Shown: positions 53,229 to 62,767, counted from the first letter of the stretch. The stretch: DNA of 64,000 nucleotides from Calothrix anomala FACHB-343 (GCF_014696435.1 NZ_JACJQG010000003.1:1-64000); one strand, 5' to 3'. Made by a program: numbers and translations. Notes: a model not told the origin generated them from the letters alone.

Positions 53229-53375
53229 AAATTTTTGTTACATAATTCAACATACCCTAATTATTCTAAGATTGTTGGGTATGAATTAACTACAACACTA
53301 TCAAATACTATTAAAGCCAGCCAATTCTCATAAATTTTTTATTAGTTAGTCATTTGGGAAATTTGCTCCCAGCAG

Positions 53376-55088
53376 TTAGCGATTTCCCTGATAAATGGGA
53401 ATTTCGATGACAAACTCAGTACCCTGTTCTGGGAAAGAATTACAGTACAGCTTACCACCGTGATTGCCGACAATTATTTGATAACTAATAGATAAGCCTA
53501 AACCAGTACCTTTACCTACGGGTTTGGTAGTAAAAAAGGGGTCGAATAACTTCGCTTTTACTGTTTCATCCATGCCGTAACCATTATCATGAATATGAAT
53601 AGAGACGGCTTTGTCTGCTAAAACTTGGGTAACAATAGAAATTTGGGGATTTGTTTTTGCAGCTAATTGATGGCTAGTTGATGCTTCTAACGCATCGATG
53701 GCATTTGCCAAAATATTCATGAATACCTGATTTAATTGTCCTGGATAACATTCCACCTTGGGTAACTGGCTGTAGTCTTTAATGATTTCGATACCAGCAA
53801 AGCCAGGTTTAGCGTTAAGACGGCTTTGGAGAATGAGTAGCGTACTTTCAATCCCCTCATGTACATCTACTATTTTCAACTTAGCTTCATCCAGACGCGA
53901 GAAGTTGCGTAGAGATTGGACAATTCCCCGGATACGTTCTGTACCTGTTTTCATTGAACCTATCAGCTTGGGAAGGTCTTCCTGGATAAATTCTAGGTCG
54001 ATTTCTGCTACTTTGTGGTTAGTTTCTGGATTATCTGAATATTTTTGGCGATAAATGTCGATTAATTGCAACAAATTTTGCGTATAATCCTCAATATGAC
54101 TGAGATTACCGTGAATAAAGCTAACTGGATTGTTAATTTCGTGGGCTACACCTGCAACTAGCTGTCCCAAACTCGACATTTTTTCCGCTTGTACAATCCG
54201 CGTTTGCGCTTGTTGCAAATCTTGCATAGCTTTCTCTAAATCTTGCGCTTGCTGTCGTAGTTGTGCTTCTGACTCTAGTAAAGCCGCTTCAACTTGTTTG
54301 CGCTGTGCTATTTCCTGTTCCAGTTGCTGATAAGCTTCTACTCTGGTAGCTGCTGCTTGAATTGTCTGCGCCAGGAATTTGATTTCATTATTAGGCAAAC
54401 CGCTAGGCATGACAAAATAGTCAATACTGGGACTGTTGGTGACGGCTTTATTCAACCGTTGCAAGGGATGTAAAACTAAGCGCTGAATCATCATTGTCAT
54501 CAACATCAAAATTGCTGACATGCCAACGACTAGGGTAATGGTAGAAGTAGAGAAAGTTTGCCAAGCTTGCTGTTGTAATTCTTTCACATCGAGAATAGCG
54601 ATCGCTAATCCGCGTCGATTTTCTTTAGCAAATAATGTGCTGCTAAAGGGCAAAATTTCCACTAATACCGGTCTACCATCTATTTGCGTGCGAAAACTCC
54701 TGTCTATACCTGTTTGTGCAGCCTGTTGTAAAATTTGCGCCCATTGTGGATAAATGTCTGCATAGGGGCGATTTTTTGCTTGCGCGCCACTCCGAGCCAG
54801 GGTTTGTCCGTCGGGACTGACAATGGCGACTTCAACCACCGATGGCATTGTGGCATAATTTTGGACGATGCGTTTAATAATGCTCGTATTTCCCAGTTCG
54901 ATTAATCCTTCTGTAGAAAATGCCACCCCTTGGGTGATGGTTTGGGCACGTTGTTCTTGCTTATATCTTAGTTGTGACTTAATCAACAAGTGGTTAAATC
55001 CCAATGTAGTTAAGCCAACCGTAATCAGAGAAATACCAAAACCTATCAATAGTTGCTGCGATAAGCGATTTTTAGCTGGCTGGCTCAT
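53376..55088 (-). CDS. membrane sensor histidine kinase
   Basis: 570 residues from the ATG at 55088. One TM near 10-30, an extracytoplasmic sensor region (about 35-180), a second TM near 180-205, a HAMP-like linker, and a long Gln/Leu coiled coil (about 255-305). The HisKA H-box is GVAHEINNPVSFIHG, the N-box NAIDALEAS, G-boxes HDNGYGMDETVKAKLFDPFFTTKPVGKGTGLGL. The start overlaps the stop of the upstream substrate-binding-protein gene as ATGA, so the two are made together and probably sense one ligand. No response regulator gene is directly adjacent. Confidence 0.93.
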   Translation of the reverse strand: MSQPAKNRLSQQLLIGFGISLITVGLTTLGFNHLLIKSQLRYKQEQRAQTITQGVAFSTEGLIELGNTSIIKRIVQNYATMPSVVEVAIVSPDGQTLARSGAQAKNRPYADIYPQWAQILQQAAQTGIDRSFRTQIDGRPVLVEILPFSSTLFAKENRRGLAIAILDVKELQQQAWQTFSTSTITLVVGMSAILMLMTMMIQRLVLHPLQRLNKAVTNSPSIDYFVMPSGLPNNEIKFLAQTIQAAATRVEAYQQLEQEIAQRKQVEAALLESEAQLRQQAQDLEKAMQDLQQAQTRIVQAEKMSSLGQLVAGVAHEINNPVSFIHGNLSHIEDYTQNLLQLIDIYRQKYSDNPETNHKVAEIDLEFIQEDLPKLIGSMKTGTERIRGIVQSLRNFSRLDEAKLKIVDVHEGIESTLLILQSRLNAKPGFAGIEIIKDYSQLPKVECYPGQLNQVFMNILANAIDALEASTSHQLAAKTNPQISIVTQVLADKAVSIHIHDNGYGMDETVKAKLFDPFFTTKPVGKGTGLGLSISYQIIVGNHGGKLYCNSFPEQGTEFVIEIPIYQGNR

Positions 55089-56143
55089 GATTTCCATCCC
55101 GCCATTGCTTCATTGACAAGTTCGGTATTAATCTCTACATCTTGGCGAATAACTCGTCCGTGACGCGGATCTGCTTGTAGTAGTTGTATAATTTCTTTTT
55201 TTGCAGCATTGAGACGACTATCTGCGGCGAACATCCGCCGATTTAAAGTTATATCGCCTTTTTTTAATCCTGCATAATCAGCCGCAAAAGACTCAGTACT
55301 TTGTCCTAATGTTTGCGCAACAGTGTCAAACACCTTTTTCGGCTGGGTTTCTACAGCTTGCATGACATCAAACCATGCTAAAAGAAATTGCTTGAATTCG
55401 GCTTTTTTCGCTTTCACCGTTCTGTCGCTAGACATCAAAATATCAATTACTAGACTGTCTAGTTGCTTAGTAGTATGAATGATATTTCCCTTGATTTTTT
55501 TCGCCGTTTCCCCTAGCATTGGTTCCCATAACACCGCCGCATCAATGGCACCTGTTTTAATTTTTTCGGCGGCTACCTCATTGGAGTAATCGATAATTTT
55601 CACCTCAGCAGGTTTGATTTTATGGGCTTTTAAAGCTTCTAATAAAATCAAATGGTTGACAGTACCTAACTTTGCACCTACCTGTTTACCGCGTAAATCT
55701 GCTACAGATTTTATTGCTGGTTTGGCAACAATTCCATCTGCACCAGCAGAAATATTGGTTGTCATTAATACTGCTGGTTTATCGTTACCTGGATCGACTT
55801 GCATCGCATCCCAAAAAGACACAAACGCCGCATCTAATCCGCCACGAATCACGGCTCGACTAGAATCTTGCTGGTTATCAAATTGTACCAACTCCACTGC
55901 TAATCCCCGTTGCTTGAAGATGCCTGCGGGTTGGGCATAGCGTACAATATCAAAGCCTACCCAGCTGGTAATTCCGATCCGCAGTGGCTGGAGAGATTGA
56001 TTTTGCCCAAAACTACAAGCATTAGCGATTAATATCACACAAAGAGCGATCGCAGACAAATAGAAAAATCTAGCCTTGATACCTAATCTCAATTTTCGCA
56101 GGCACCAGATTGTCCATCTGTAAATAATTTGCGGAATTTTCAT
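55085..56143 (-). CDS. substrate-binding protein, SsuA/NrtA/ThiY-like
   Basis: 352 residues from the ATG at 56143; an in-frame TTG at 56185 is possible. A basic N-terminus and a hydrophobic segment ending in ILIANACSFG suggest a signal sequence, perhaps a lipobox, with Cys as anchor. Then the bilobed domain: LRIGITSWVGFDIVRYAQPAGIFKQRGL, VELVQFDNQQDSSRAVIRGGLDAAFV, ADLRGKQVGAKLGTVNHLILLEAL and GAIDAAVLWEPML. Such proteins bind nitrate, sulfonates, pyrimidines and the like. No permease or ATPase is next to it; instead it overlaps the histidine kinase by four bases, which suggests a sensory role. Confidence 0.9.
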   Translation of the reverse strand: MKIPQIIYRWTIWCLRKLRLGIKARFFYLSAIALCVILIANACSFGQNQSLQPLRIGITSWVGFDIVRYAQPAGIFKQRGLAVELVQFDNQQDSSRAVIRGGLDAAFVSFWDAMQVDPGNDKPAVLMTTNISAGADGIVAKPAIKSVADLRGKQVGAKLGTVNHLILLEALKAHKIKPAEVKIIDYSNEVAAEKIKTGAIDAAVLWEPMLGETAKKIKGNIIHTTKQLDSLVIDILMSSDRTVKAKKAEFKQFLLAWFDVMQAVETQPKKVFDTVAQTLGQSTESFAADYAGLKKGDITLNRRMFAADSRLNAAKKEIIQLLQADPRHGRVIRQDVEINTELVNEAMAGWKS

Positions 56144-56789
56144 ATAATACCCATATTTTTTTGGGAAAGGTATACTTACAACCAATGATTCCCAAAAAAT
56201 TAATTGGTATAACTCAATAGGTTTGGGTTGAGAATATTTCTTGAAAAAGTAAAAATTCCTAGTAATCGCTGTCTGTCGTCAGGCTTGCAAATCTAGCAAT
56301 TCTAAATTATTCACCGAATTATAGATTTTAGATTTTAAATTTTGGATTGAAGATTCAAAATTTAAAATCTCATCTCGTATGTTCGCCTAGCATTCCCGTA
56401 GGGTAGCCCCCGAATTTATTCGGGGAATAAATCTAAAATCCACCCATCCAAAATTGATTCACAAATACTAGGACTTACGCACCGAACACAAAAACCCTCA
56501 CAAGGGTGGTCAAAAGTCAACAGTCAATGGTCAAAATTCAGGTTTTTGGACTATTGACTATTGACCATTGACCATTGACAAAAAGCATGAAAAATATCTG
56601 ACACTGCGTAAGTCCTAAAATACCTATCTCCCTTGTCCTCTTTGTCCTATCTGTCTTCCTTGTCGCTTTTGTTCGCAGATTCAATAGGATTAATATATAT
56701 TCAAAAGGGCACGCATTAGCGTACCCCTACTTTCATATTCTGTTGGTAAATTGGGATAATTTTGGGATTGATTGTGAATATAGGTAATT
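56144..56789. other. intergenic region with MITE-like element and repeats
   Basis: Contains ATTTTGGATTGAAGATTC (56339-56356; also at 62735-62752), a CCCGTAGGGTAGCCCCCG-type repeat (about 56393-56415), the element at 56469-56617, and TTGTCCTCTTTGTCC units (56631-56668). No gene. Confidence 0.7.
56469..56617. mobile_element. 149-bp MITE-like element
   Basis: 13-bp perfect terminal inverted repeats TAGGACTTACGCA / TGCGTAAGTCCTA (56469-56481 and 56605-56617). Inside, GTCAACAGTCAATGGTCAA and its inverted counterpart of TTGACCATTGAC units form a second hairpin. No reading frame. The 10-bp core of the terminal repeat also bounds the element at 47478. Confidence 0.65.
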
Positions 56790-57191
56790 TTAATTGTGAG
56801 AAATATTACTAATAGAAAAATTTGCATAGGCAGATTCTACTATTGTTAATAATTCTGTAATGTCATAGGGTTTATTAACAAAATGAACAATACCTAACGA
56901 TGAAGCTAATTCCTCTATATGTCCATAAGCTGTAGCTAAAACAACTGCTAAATTAATACCTTGGGCTTGCATTTGCTGATAAACTTCGGCTCCGGTTAAT
57001 TCTGGCATCCGGTTGTCTAAAATTAATAAATCAGGGCGATCGTTAACTATTGTTGCTAAAGCTTCTTTACCATCCCGTGCTTCTTTGACTTCCCAGCCTT
57101 CATCTTCCAGTAAAAAAGCCAGCATCTTTCGACTGTCATCGTCATCGTCTGCAATCAGCACCTTACGCTTCACTGAAATATTTCTGCTCAT
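56790..57191 (-). CDS. single-domain response regulator
   Basis: 133 residues, receiver only. The acidic pair is in KVLIADDDDDSRKM, the phosphorylated Asp in RPDLLILDNRMPE (about residue 57), the Thr/Ala switch AVVLATAYG, and Lys in VHFVNKPYD. No output domain. Start overlaps the stop of the upstream GAF protein gene as ATGA, so they are translated together. Probably passes phosphate in a pathway with a kinase such as the one at 53376. Confidence 0.95.
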   Translation of the reverse strand: MSRNISVKRKVLIADDDDDSRKMLAFLLEDEGWEVKEARDGKEALATIVNDRPDLLILDNRMPELTGAEVYQQMQAQGINLAVVLATAYGHIEELASSLGIVHFVNKPYDITELLTIVESAYANFSISNISHN

Positions 57192-58387
57192 AACTTATAA
57201 TTAGCTAGTGGTAGAGAAAAAGTGTACTTGCCTGATTCTAATTGGTCAAGATTTAATCTGTCATTTGGGATAAAACTGACTTGCACAAATCCAGAATCTA
57301 GTATATTCACGACTACTTTGACTCTACCGGCTTTGCCGACAATCTCAAATATCTGTAAAAAATAGCGAAAAAGCTGACGCAATAGGCTACGCGAATCTGC
57401 TAAAACGTGAATTGGTTCTTCTTGCCAATATGTGATAACTTCTAGTTTGCGAATTGAGATTTCCGTTGAGAGTAAATCCACTAAATCGCGAATGCTATCT
57501 GTGAGGCACATAGGTTGAACTGTACCTAGTTCTAATGATGCTAAACTCTGCCAAACTTCTGCCCGACGGCGAAAAATTTGAATTGAGTTGTCAGCTTGTT
57601 GCAAAATTTGCATGGCATAATCTAAGCGATTGTTGGCTACCATCCGCGAGCCAATTTCCATTTTTAAGCGTGCTGCTTGATGCGCTTGAATAATATCTTG
57701 ACGCAGTTCTTCTATGGGTTGGTAGTCTTCATGATGAGCTGTCAAAATCCGGCGTACATCTTGTTCTAATTTAGCGACAACAAATTCAGCTTCAATACCA
57801 TGACTAGCGCATTTCAAGATTTCTTTGAGGCGTTGTCCAGCATCAGCACGCCGTAGAGAGATACTAAATACGCCAATAATTTCTTGTTTGTCGTTTCTCA
57901 GAGGAATTCCTTGACAGGTAAAGGAATGAAACCCCTCGATAAAATGCTCGGCGGCGACGATTTCTATATAATCTGCTGCTGCTAAGGATGTACCAATTCC
58001 ATTAGCTCCGGCTACACTTTCCGAAAGTAGGGAACCTGGGCCGGGGAAAGGTTCTGGCCCATGTACAGTCTGCTCATCGCCTACCACATCTAAGACAATG
58101 GCGTTGCGATCGCCTAACATAACTGCATGACGCTCAGATCCGGCGGCTTGGGATAAAATTCTAAAATAGGGACGAGCTGCCTTAATTAAAGCACTATTTT
58201 GCCCTACTAATCTTTCTGTATCGATAATTGAAAGTTTTTCCGCTTGTAGGGCGTAGGGGTTAGATCCTTGGAGGTGCGATCGCTCCCATGCATGATAAAT
58301 TGGCGATCGCAACAGATTTACAGGAATTGCACCAGTAGATTTATATATTCGTCCTGCTTCAAAAGCATTGTTTGTTAGAGAGGACAT
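57188..58387 (-). CDS. GAF-domain protein with degenerate histidine-kinase-like C-terminus
   Basis: 399 residues. The N-terminal half resembles the GAF sensor of AcoR-type activators: WERSHLQGSNPYALQAEKLS, then GPGSLLSESVAGANGIGTSLAAAD and FIEGFHSFTCQGIPLRND. The C-terminal 130 residues have the layout of a kinase ATP-binding domain (DSRSLLRQLFRYFLQIFEIVGKAGRVKVVV, ending YTFSLPLANYK) but the N and G boxes are missing, so catalysis is unlikely. No sigma-54 domain is present. It overlaps the response regulator gene by four bases. It may be a ligand-sensing scaffold or a repressor of that regulator. Confidence 0.75.
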   Translation of the reverse strand: MSSLTNNAFEAGRIYKSTGAIPVNLLRSPIYHAWERSHLQGSNPYALQAEKLSIIDTERLVGQNSALIKAARPYFRILSQAAGSERHAVMLGDRNAIVLDVVGDEQTVHGPEPFPGPGSLLSESVAGANGIGTSLAAADYIEIVAAEHFIEGFHSFTCQGIPLRNDKQEIIGVFSISLRRADAGQRLKEILKCASHGIEAEFVVAKLEQDVRRILTAHHEDYQPIEELRQDIIQAHQAARLKMEIGSRMVANNRLDYAMQILQQADNSIQIFRRRAEVWQSLASLELGTVQPMCLTDSIRDLVDLLSTEISIRKLEVITYWQEEPIHVLADSRSLLRQLFRYFLQIFEIVGKAGRVKVVVNILDSGFVQVSFIPNDRLNLDQLESGKYTFSLPLANYKL

Positions 58388-58698
58388 AGCTTTGCGCTCA
58401 ATTTATGGTAATCAGTTTAATCTCAAAAATGCTGTCTTGGGTTCAATATTGACAGGTTGCTAGGAAAGTTTTCATTAAACTATTATTTAAATTTCATTGC
58501 AAAAAGCACAGTTACTATTTTCATTAACTTGCTTGAAAAAAGTTTATTGATACGGGAAATTATCCCTAATAAATTTACATACATCAACCAATTGGCTGAG
58601 TTTAAATATTGATGATACAAAAATGATTCTGCATTTTGGTAGAGGGAGTTACAAGATGTAATTGTGAATATGGAATTGCACTTTATCAGTAGATAAAA
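58388..58698. other. divergent intergenic region
   Basis: AT-rich. A minus-strand open frame at 58483-58728 overlaps the DUF2795 gene and has no protein-like character; rejected. It probably holds promoters for both neighbours. Confidence 0.6.
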
Positions 58699-58896
58699 AT
58701 GGCTAAGGCAAACCCAATTTCTGTACAAAAATACTTGAAGGGTATTGACTATCCCGCCACCACCGAAGAATTAATTCAACACGCACAAGAGCAAGGCGCT
58801 GATGAAGATGTGCTATCCATCTTAGAAGAATTACCCGAAGATGAAGAATTTGATAGCCCCACCGATCTCAGCGCAGCTCTAGGCGATTTAGAATAA
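58699..58896 (+). CDS. DUF2795 domain protein
   Basis: 65 residues. ISVQKYLKGIDYPATTEELIQHAQEQGADEDVLSILEELPEDEEFDSP covers the complete DUF2795 fold, a small helical domain. Very acidic. Function unknown; the family is widespread and often encoded alone. Confidence 0.92.
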   Translation: MAKANPISVQKYLKGIDYPATTEELIQHAQEQGADEDVLSILEELPEDEEFDSPTDLSAALGDLE

Positions 58897-58964
58897 CCTA
58901 TCCTGCATTTTGTTTGGGACTTCCAGAAAATAAATTATCCCATTTTCATAGTGGCAAATTATTT

Positions 58965-59095
58965 CTCCTCTGCTTCCTCTGCCTCCTCTGCATACACAGC
59001 GATGGAATATTTTTTTAGTTGGAAGTCCCTTTCCTCCCCCTTGCTCCCTGCTCCCTGCTCCCCTGCCTGCCTCCACAGCTTTTTTAATTGGAAGT
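58965..59095. repeat. CTCTGCCTCCTCTGC and CTCCCTGC tandem repeats
   Basis: Tandem TCTGCCTCC units (58968-58992) and CTCCCTGCTCC units (59040-59070), with two copies of TTGGAAGTCCCTTT/TTGGAAGTCCCTGT (59020-59034 and 59087-59101). It lies between the DUF2795 gene and the end of moaC. Confidence 0.7.
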
Positions 59096-59599
59096 CCCTG
59101 TTGGTGGGAAATAATCTCCTGATTTCCCGCCAGTTTTGCTAATTAAGCGAATTGATTCAATTTGCATCGATTTTTCTAAAGCTTTCGCCATATCGTATAA
59201 AGTCAAAGCCGCAACGGAAACCGCCGTTAAGGCTTCCATTTCTACCCCGGTTTCGGCTTTGGTTTTGACGGTGGCTTGAATTTGATAGCCGGGAAGCTGT
59301 TCGTCGGCTATTATCTGAATTTCAACTTTCTGCAAGGGTAGCGGATGACACAGGGGAATTAAATTTGCTGTCTGTTTCGCCGCCATAATTCCGGCGATTC
59401 TCGCAGTAGCTAAAACATCGCCTTTGGGCGTATTTCCGGCTTGGATGGCGGCTAAAGTTGTGGGTAACATGCGTACTTGCGCCGCCGCTACAGCTTGGCG
59501 AATGGTTAGTGCTTTTTGCGACACATCCACCATTTGCGCCTGTCCTTGGGAATCGAGGTGAGAGAGGTTGGCAAAATTAGCTGAAAAATTGTCTTGCAT
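59084..59599 (-). CDS. moaC: cyclic pyranopterin monophosphate synthase MoaC
   Basis: 171 residues. Converts the GTP-derived intermediate of MoaA into cyclic pyranopterin phosphate in molybdenum-cofactor synthesis. Substrate pocket residues are in [14 protein letters not shown] and [23 protein letters not shown], and the final [10 protein letters not shown] is conserved. Stands alone; the divergent tRNA gene is 38 bases from its start. Confidence 0.96.
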   Translation of the reverse strand: MQDNFSANFANLSHLDSQGQAQMVDVSQKALTIRQAVAAAQVRMLPTTLAAIQAGNTPKGDVLATARIAGIMAAKQTANLIPLCHPLPLQKVEIQIIADEQLPGYQIQATVKTKAETGVEMEALTAVSVAALTLYDMAKALEKSMQIESIRLISKTGGKSGDYFPPTGTSN

Positions 59600-59637
59600 A
59601 ATTTTGAGAGAAAGTGCTAATATAAGTTCCTGTGCGA

Positions 59638-59711
59638 GGGCGTGTAGCTCAGTGGACTAGAGCACGTGGCTACGGACCACGGTGTCGGGGGTTCGAATCC
59701 CTCCTCGCCCG
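59638..59711 (+). tRNA. tRNA-Arg (anticodon ACG)
   Basis: 74 nt. Acceptor GGGCGTG pairs with CTCGCCC (one U-U mismatch), D stem GCTC/GAGC, anticodon stem CGTGG/CCACG around loop CTACGGA (anticodon ACG), variable loop GTGTC, T stem GGGGG/CCCTC around TTCGAAT. Discriminator G; CCA not encoded. The first anticodon base would be read as inosine after editing. Confidence 0.95.
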
Positions 59712-59724
59712 TTACATAAATTAG

Positions 59725-59755
59725 AGAGGCGCAATTATTAATTAATTGCGCCTCT
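59725..59755. terminator. 13-bp hairpin between tRNA-Arg and the MFS gene
   Basis: Arms 59725-59737 and 59743-59755, 5-nt loop. 13 bases after the tRNA and 9 bases after the MFS stop on the other strand, so it probably terminates both. Confidence 0.7.
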
Positions 59756-59764
59756 TTCTATATA

Positions 59765-60997
59765 TCAGGATTTATTGAGATAATAATGGTCTTTGCCTCT
59801 GCCTAAGGCAAAGCTGAGGGAATCGCGCAGATTTTTATTGGATTGGGTGAGGAAAATCAGCAAGGCGAGAAAGCTTAAAGCGGTGCAGTAAGCAAACATT
59901 TGCCGATAACCGACTTGTTCGGCTACATAACCCAAAATTGGCGCGGCGATCGCAATTCCTAAATCTAATCCGGCGACACAGATCGCAAAAATTCGCCCCC
60001 GTTCTTGGGGTAAGGAGCGATCTGTCATCAGCGTCACCACCATCGAAATGATGGTTCCCCCACCAGCACCTTCGGCTATGGCTGCGAGGATGAAAGTAAT
60101 CTGACTATTAGCTTGCCATAGTAGCAAAGTGGCTAAAAAGTAACCAATGACGCCAGCTGTAATAAATAAACCACGCCCAAAGCGATCGCTTCCTCGTCCC
60201 GAAAAAATTCTCACGCTAAAGCTAGCAAGGGCGGCGATGGTGAAAAATAACCCCGCGTTAAAATTAACGCCTGTTTCTTGAATAAATAAAGCGATAAAGG
60301 TATGTACAGTACCCAAGGATAACCCAACTAATAACATTACCAAGGCGGGAATTCTCACCCTGGGACTAACGATCAGTTGCCAAAAATTGGTTTTTTGATT
60401 TTCTGTTGATGGGTATTTTGTAATTGGCGGATTAATGATGAAGCCAATACCCAATAGCGCCACAAAAGCCAATTCAGATGCTAAAAGAAATAACGTCCCA
60501 TTCCCTGCTGTTGCTTGTAAATAACCACCCAAAGCCGGGCCAATTGCTAAACCGATGGGAGTCGCCAAAGTCATGTAACTAACAATTTCACCACGTTTGG
60601 CGGGTGGTGCTAAATCTGCCACCAAGGCGCTGTAACCTGTAGTAAACGCCGCTACTGCAACGCCATGTACAGCGCGAACGAAACCCAAAATGGGAATTGA
60701 TGGAAAGAATAAATAACCAAAGGGTGCGATCGCGGCGACAATGACACCAATAATTAAGGGAATTTTTCGACCACCGCGATCGGCTAAATTTCCTAACATG
60801 GGGCGAAAGAGTAACAAGCCAATGGCAAAACTACCCATAACAATGCCAATTTGTTGCTTACTTGCACCTACATTTGCAATATATAAAGGTAAAGTAGGCA
60901 TCAAAGAAGACATGCTAGACCAAAATAATAAACCTGCTAAAAATAAAATTAACAGGCTTTGACGCACGTAAATATCAAAATTGTCGAAGGCTTTCAA
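59765..60997 (-). CDS. major facilitator superfamily transporter
   Basis: 410 residues, about 12 hydrophobic helices. The loop 2-3 motif A is GNLADRGGRKIP (degenerate copy FSGRGSDRFGRG in the second half). Similar to drug/metabolite exporters of the DHA type; the substrate is unknown. The reading frame opens with TTG at 60997; a GTG ten codons inward (before RQSLLILFLAG) is an alternative start. Confidence 0.9.
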   Translation of the reverse strand: MKAFDNFDIYVRQSLLILFLAGLLFWSSMSSLMPTLPLYIANVGASKQQIGIVMGSFAIGLLLFRPMLGNLADRGGRKIPLIIGVIVAAIAPFGYLFFPSIPILGFVRAVHGVAVAAFTTGYSALVADLAPPAKRGEIVSYMTLATPIGLAIGPALGGYLQATAGNGTLFLLASELAFVALLGIGFIINPPITKYPSTENQKTNFWQLIVSPRVRIPALVMLLVGLSLGTVHTFIALFIQETGVNFNAGLFFTIAALASFSVRIFSGRGSDRFGRGLFITAGVIGYFLATLLLWQANSQITFILAAIAEGAGGGTIISMVVTLMTDRSLPQERGRIFAICVAGLDLGIAIAAPILGYVAEQVGYRQMFAYCTALSFLALLIFLTQSNKNLRDSLSFALGRGKDHYYLNKS

Positions 60998-61043
60998 GGT
61001 AGATGCAGTTAAATACTAAGTGTGTTTCCTTCTTATTGTTACG

Positions 61044-62057
61044 TTACTTAATATTTTTTGCTACCACTTCCCGCACTCGATAAATCGGTCTACCTTGAGA
61101 TTCGTGGTAAGTACGCATCAATAATTCAGCTAACAGCCCAAAACAAAATAATTGCACCCCCGTTACTAATAACAGCACTCCTAAAATTAGCAATGGGCGA
61201 TTACCAATCATTTGCCCCCAAGCTAATTTAAGAAAAGTTAAATAAATCCCAATAATTGTTCCCAATACCATCGAAATTAAACCCAAAAGCCCAAAAACAT
61301 GCATGGGTTTGGTGAGGAACTTTTTCATAAAAGAAATAGTTAATAAATCCATCATCACCCGGAAAGTCCGCGATAAGCCATATTTGCTTTGACCAAAACG
61401 CCGGGGATGGTGGCGCACGGGGATTTCGGTAATTCTCGCCCCTTCAATGTAAGCTAAAGCGGGTAAAAAGCGATGTAATTCGCCGTAAAGGTTCATATCA
61501 GCTAAAACTTCTGCCCGATAAGCTTTGAGAGAACAACCATAATCGTGTAATTTTACGCCTGTAATTATCCCAATTAACCAATTGGCAATTTTTGACGGAA
61601 GTAAGCGAGATAAGGCTGCATCTTGACGTTTGTGTCGCCACCCACTGACCAAATCGTAACCTTCTGCTAATTTGGCTAATAATATGGGTATATCCGCCGG
61701 ATCGTTTTGCAAATCCGCATCTAGAGTGACGATAATCTTACCCAAAGCATAATTAAACCCCGCAGCCATCGCCGCAGTTTGTCCGTAGTTGCGGCGCAAA
61801 ATTACTGCTTTTAAATCATTGCGAATTTGGGCTTGTTCCTTGAGCCATTGAGCAGAACCATCGCTAGAACCATCATCGATACAGATGATTTCATAAGTCA
61901 ACTGATTGGCATTCAAACAAGATGCGATCGCTTCTAATAATAATGGCAAACTTTCCACTTCATCGCGGACAGGCACCACCACGGAAACATCAGGGACAAT
62001 TCCCAAAATCGCCCCGTTTTCCTCACCAGTTCTTGCAGAAACCAACCCACTACTCAT
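61044..62057 (-). CDS. family 2 glycosyltransferase with two C-terminal TM helices (DPM/GtrB-like)
   Basis: 337 residues. GT-A catalytic part: VVVPVRDEVESLPLLLEAI, ICIDDGSSDGSAQW, and TLDADLQNDPADIP (DxD). Two helices near 255-280 and 290-320. Likely transfers a sugar to polyprenyl phosphate at the membrane for later use outside. Two bases separate it from the NlpC/P60 gene stop, so they form an operon. Confidence 0.92.
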   Translation of the reverse strand: MSSGLVSARTGEENGAILGIVPDVSVVVPVRDEVESLPLLLEAIASCLNANQLTYEIICIDDGSSDGSAQWLKEQAQIRNDLKAVILRRNYGQTAAMAAGFNYALGKIIVTLDADLQNDPADIPILLAKLAEGYDLVSGWRHKRQDAALSRLLPSKIANWLIGIITGVKLHDYGCSLKAYRAEVLADMNLYGELHRFLPALAYIEGARITEIPVRHHPRRFGQSKYGLSRTFRVMMDLLTISFMKKFLTKPMHVFGLLGLISMVLGTIIGIYLTFLKLAWGQMIGNRPLLILGVLLLVTGVQLFCFGLLAELLMRTYHESQGRPIYRVREVVAKNIK

Positions 62058-62059
62058 AT

Positions 62060-62767
62060 TTATTTGCGCCCCTGTGGTTCATAACTCTTCACAACTCTGC
62101 CAGCACCACGCAGTTGTTGATAATATGACCGACTAACCTCATCTCCTGTTTCCGTTAGTCGATCAATTCCTATGCCATTGCGTCCTTTATCTTTCCCCGA
62201 ACTATGAATGTAGCAACTATCCCCTAAATAAAGTCCCACATGAGTTGCTTTTTCGGGATTACCAAAAAATATTAAATCCCCTGGTTCTAATTCAGCCATT
62301 GCAACTGCTTGGGTAAAAGCTTCCTGTTGATAAGCATCTCGCGGTAACCAGATACCCACAGACACAAAAGCCGCTTGCATTAATCCCGAACAATCGTAAT
62401 TCGGCCCCACCGTACCGCCCCAAAGGTAATAATTTGATTGTTGCATTGCTTGGTGAGTAAAAGCGATCGCACCCGGTAAGAGTTTTTTAATATCCGCAGC
62501 CGATAATCTGGTTGCCCGATAAGGTAAAGTAGCTGTTTGTAATAAACCAACATCACTCAGAGATACCCACCCTGGGTAATCATCTTCACACAAATACACT
62601 TCAACAGCTGCATCCTGAAAATTAGCACTTACCCACAGATGTCGCCCAGTCGCAGCTTGAGTTGCTAGGCGACTACATTCAGGTGAATCATATAAATTAA
62701 GGTCAGCCAGACAATTGTACTCAGCCGATGTGAGATTTTGGATTGAAGATTCTAAATTAGATACCAT
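62060..62767 (-). CDS. NlpC/P60 cell-wall endopeptidase
   Basis: 235 residues. N-terminal SH3b-like part (about 20-100, VSLSDVGLLQ and flanks) and C-terminal NlpC/P60 domain with catalytic Cys in NYDCSGLMQAAF and His in THVGLYLGDSCYIHSSG. Resembles the crystallised Anabaena and Nostoc gamma-D-glutamyl-diamino-acid endopeptidases, which recycle peptidoglycan peptides. No signal peptide. The first codons overlap a repeat motif shared with 56339-56356, so the start is uncertain. Confidence 0.92.
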   Translation of the reverse strand: MVSNLESSIQNLTSAEYNCLADLNLYDSPECSRLATQAATGRHLWVSANFQDAAVEVYLCEDDYPGWVSLSDVGLLQTATLPYRATRLSAADIKKLLPGAIAFTHQAMQQSNYYLWGGTVGPNYDCSGLMQAAFVSVGIWLPRDAYQQEAFTQAVAMAELEPGDLIFFGNPEKATHVGLYLGDSCYIHSSGKDKGRNGIGIDRLTETGDEVSRSYYQQLRGAGRVVKSYEPQGRK

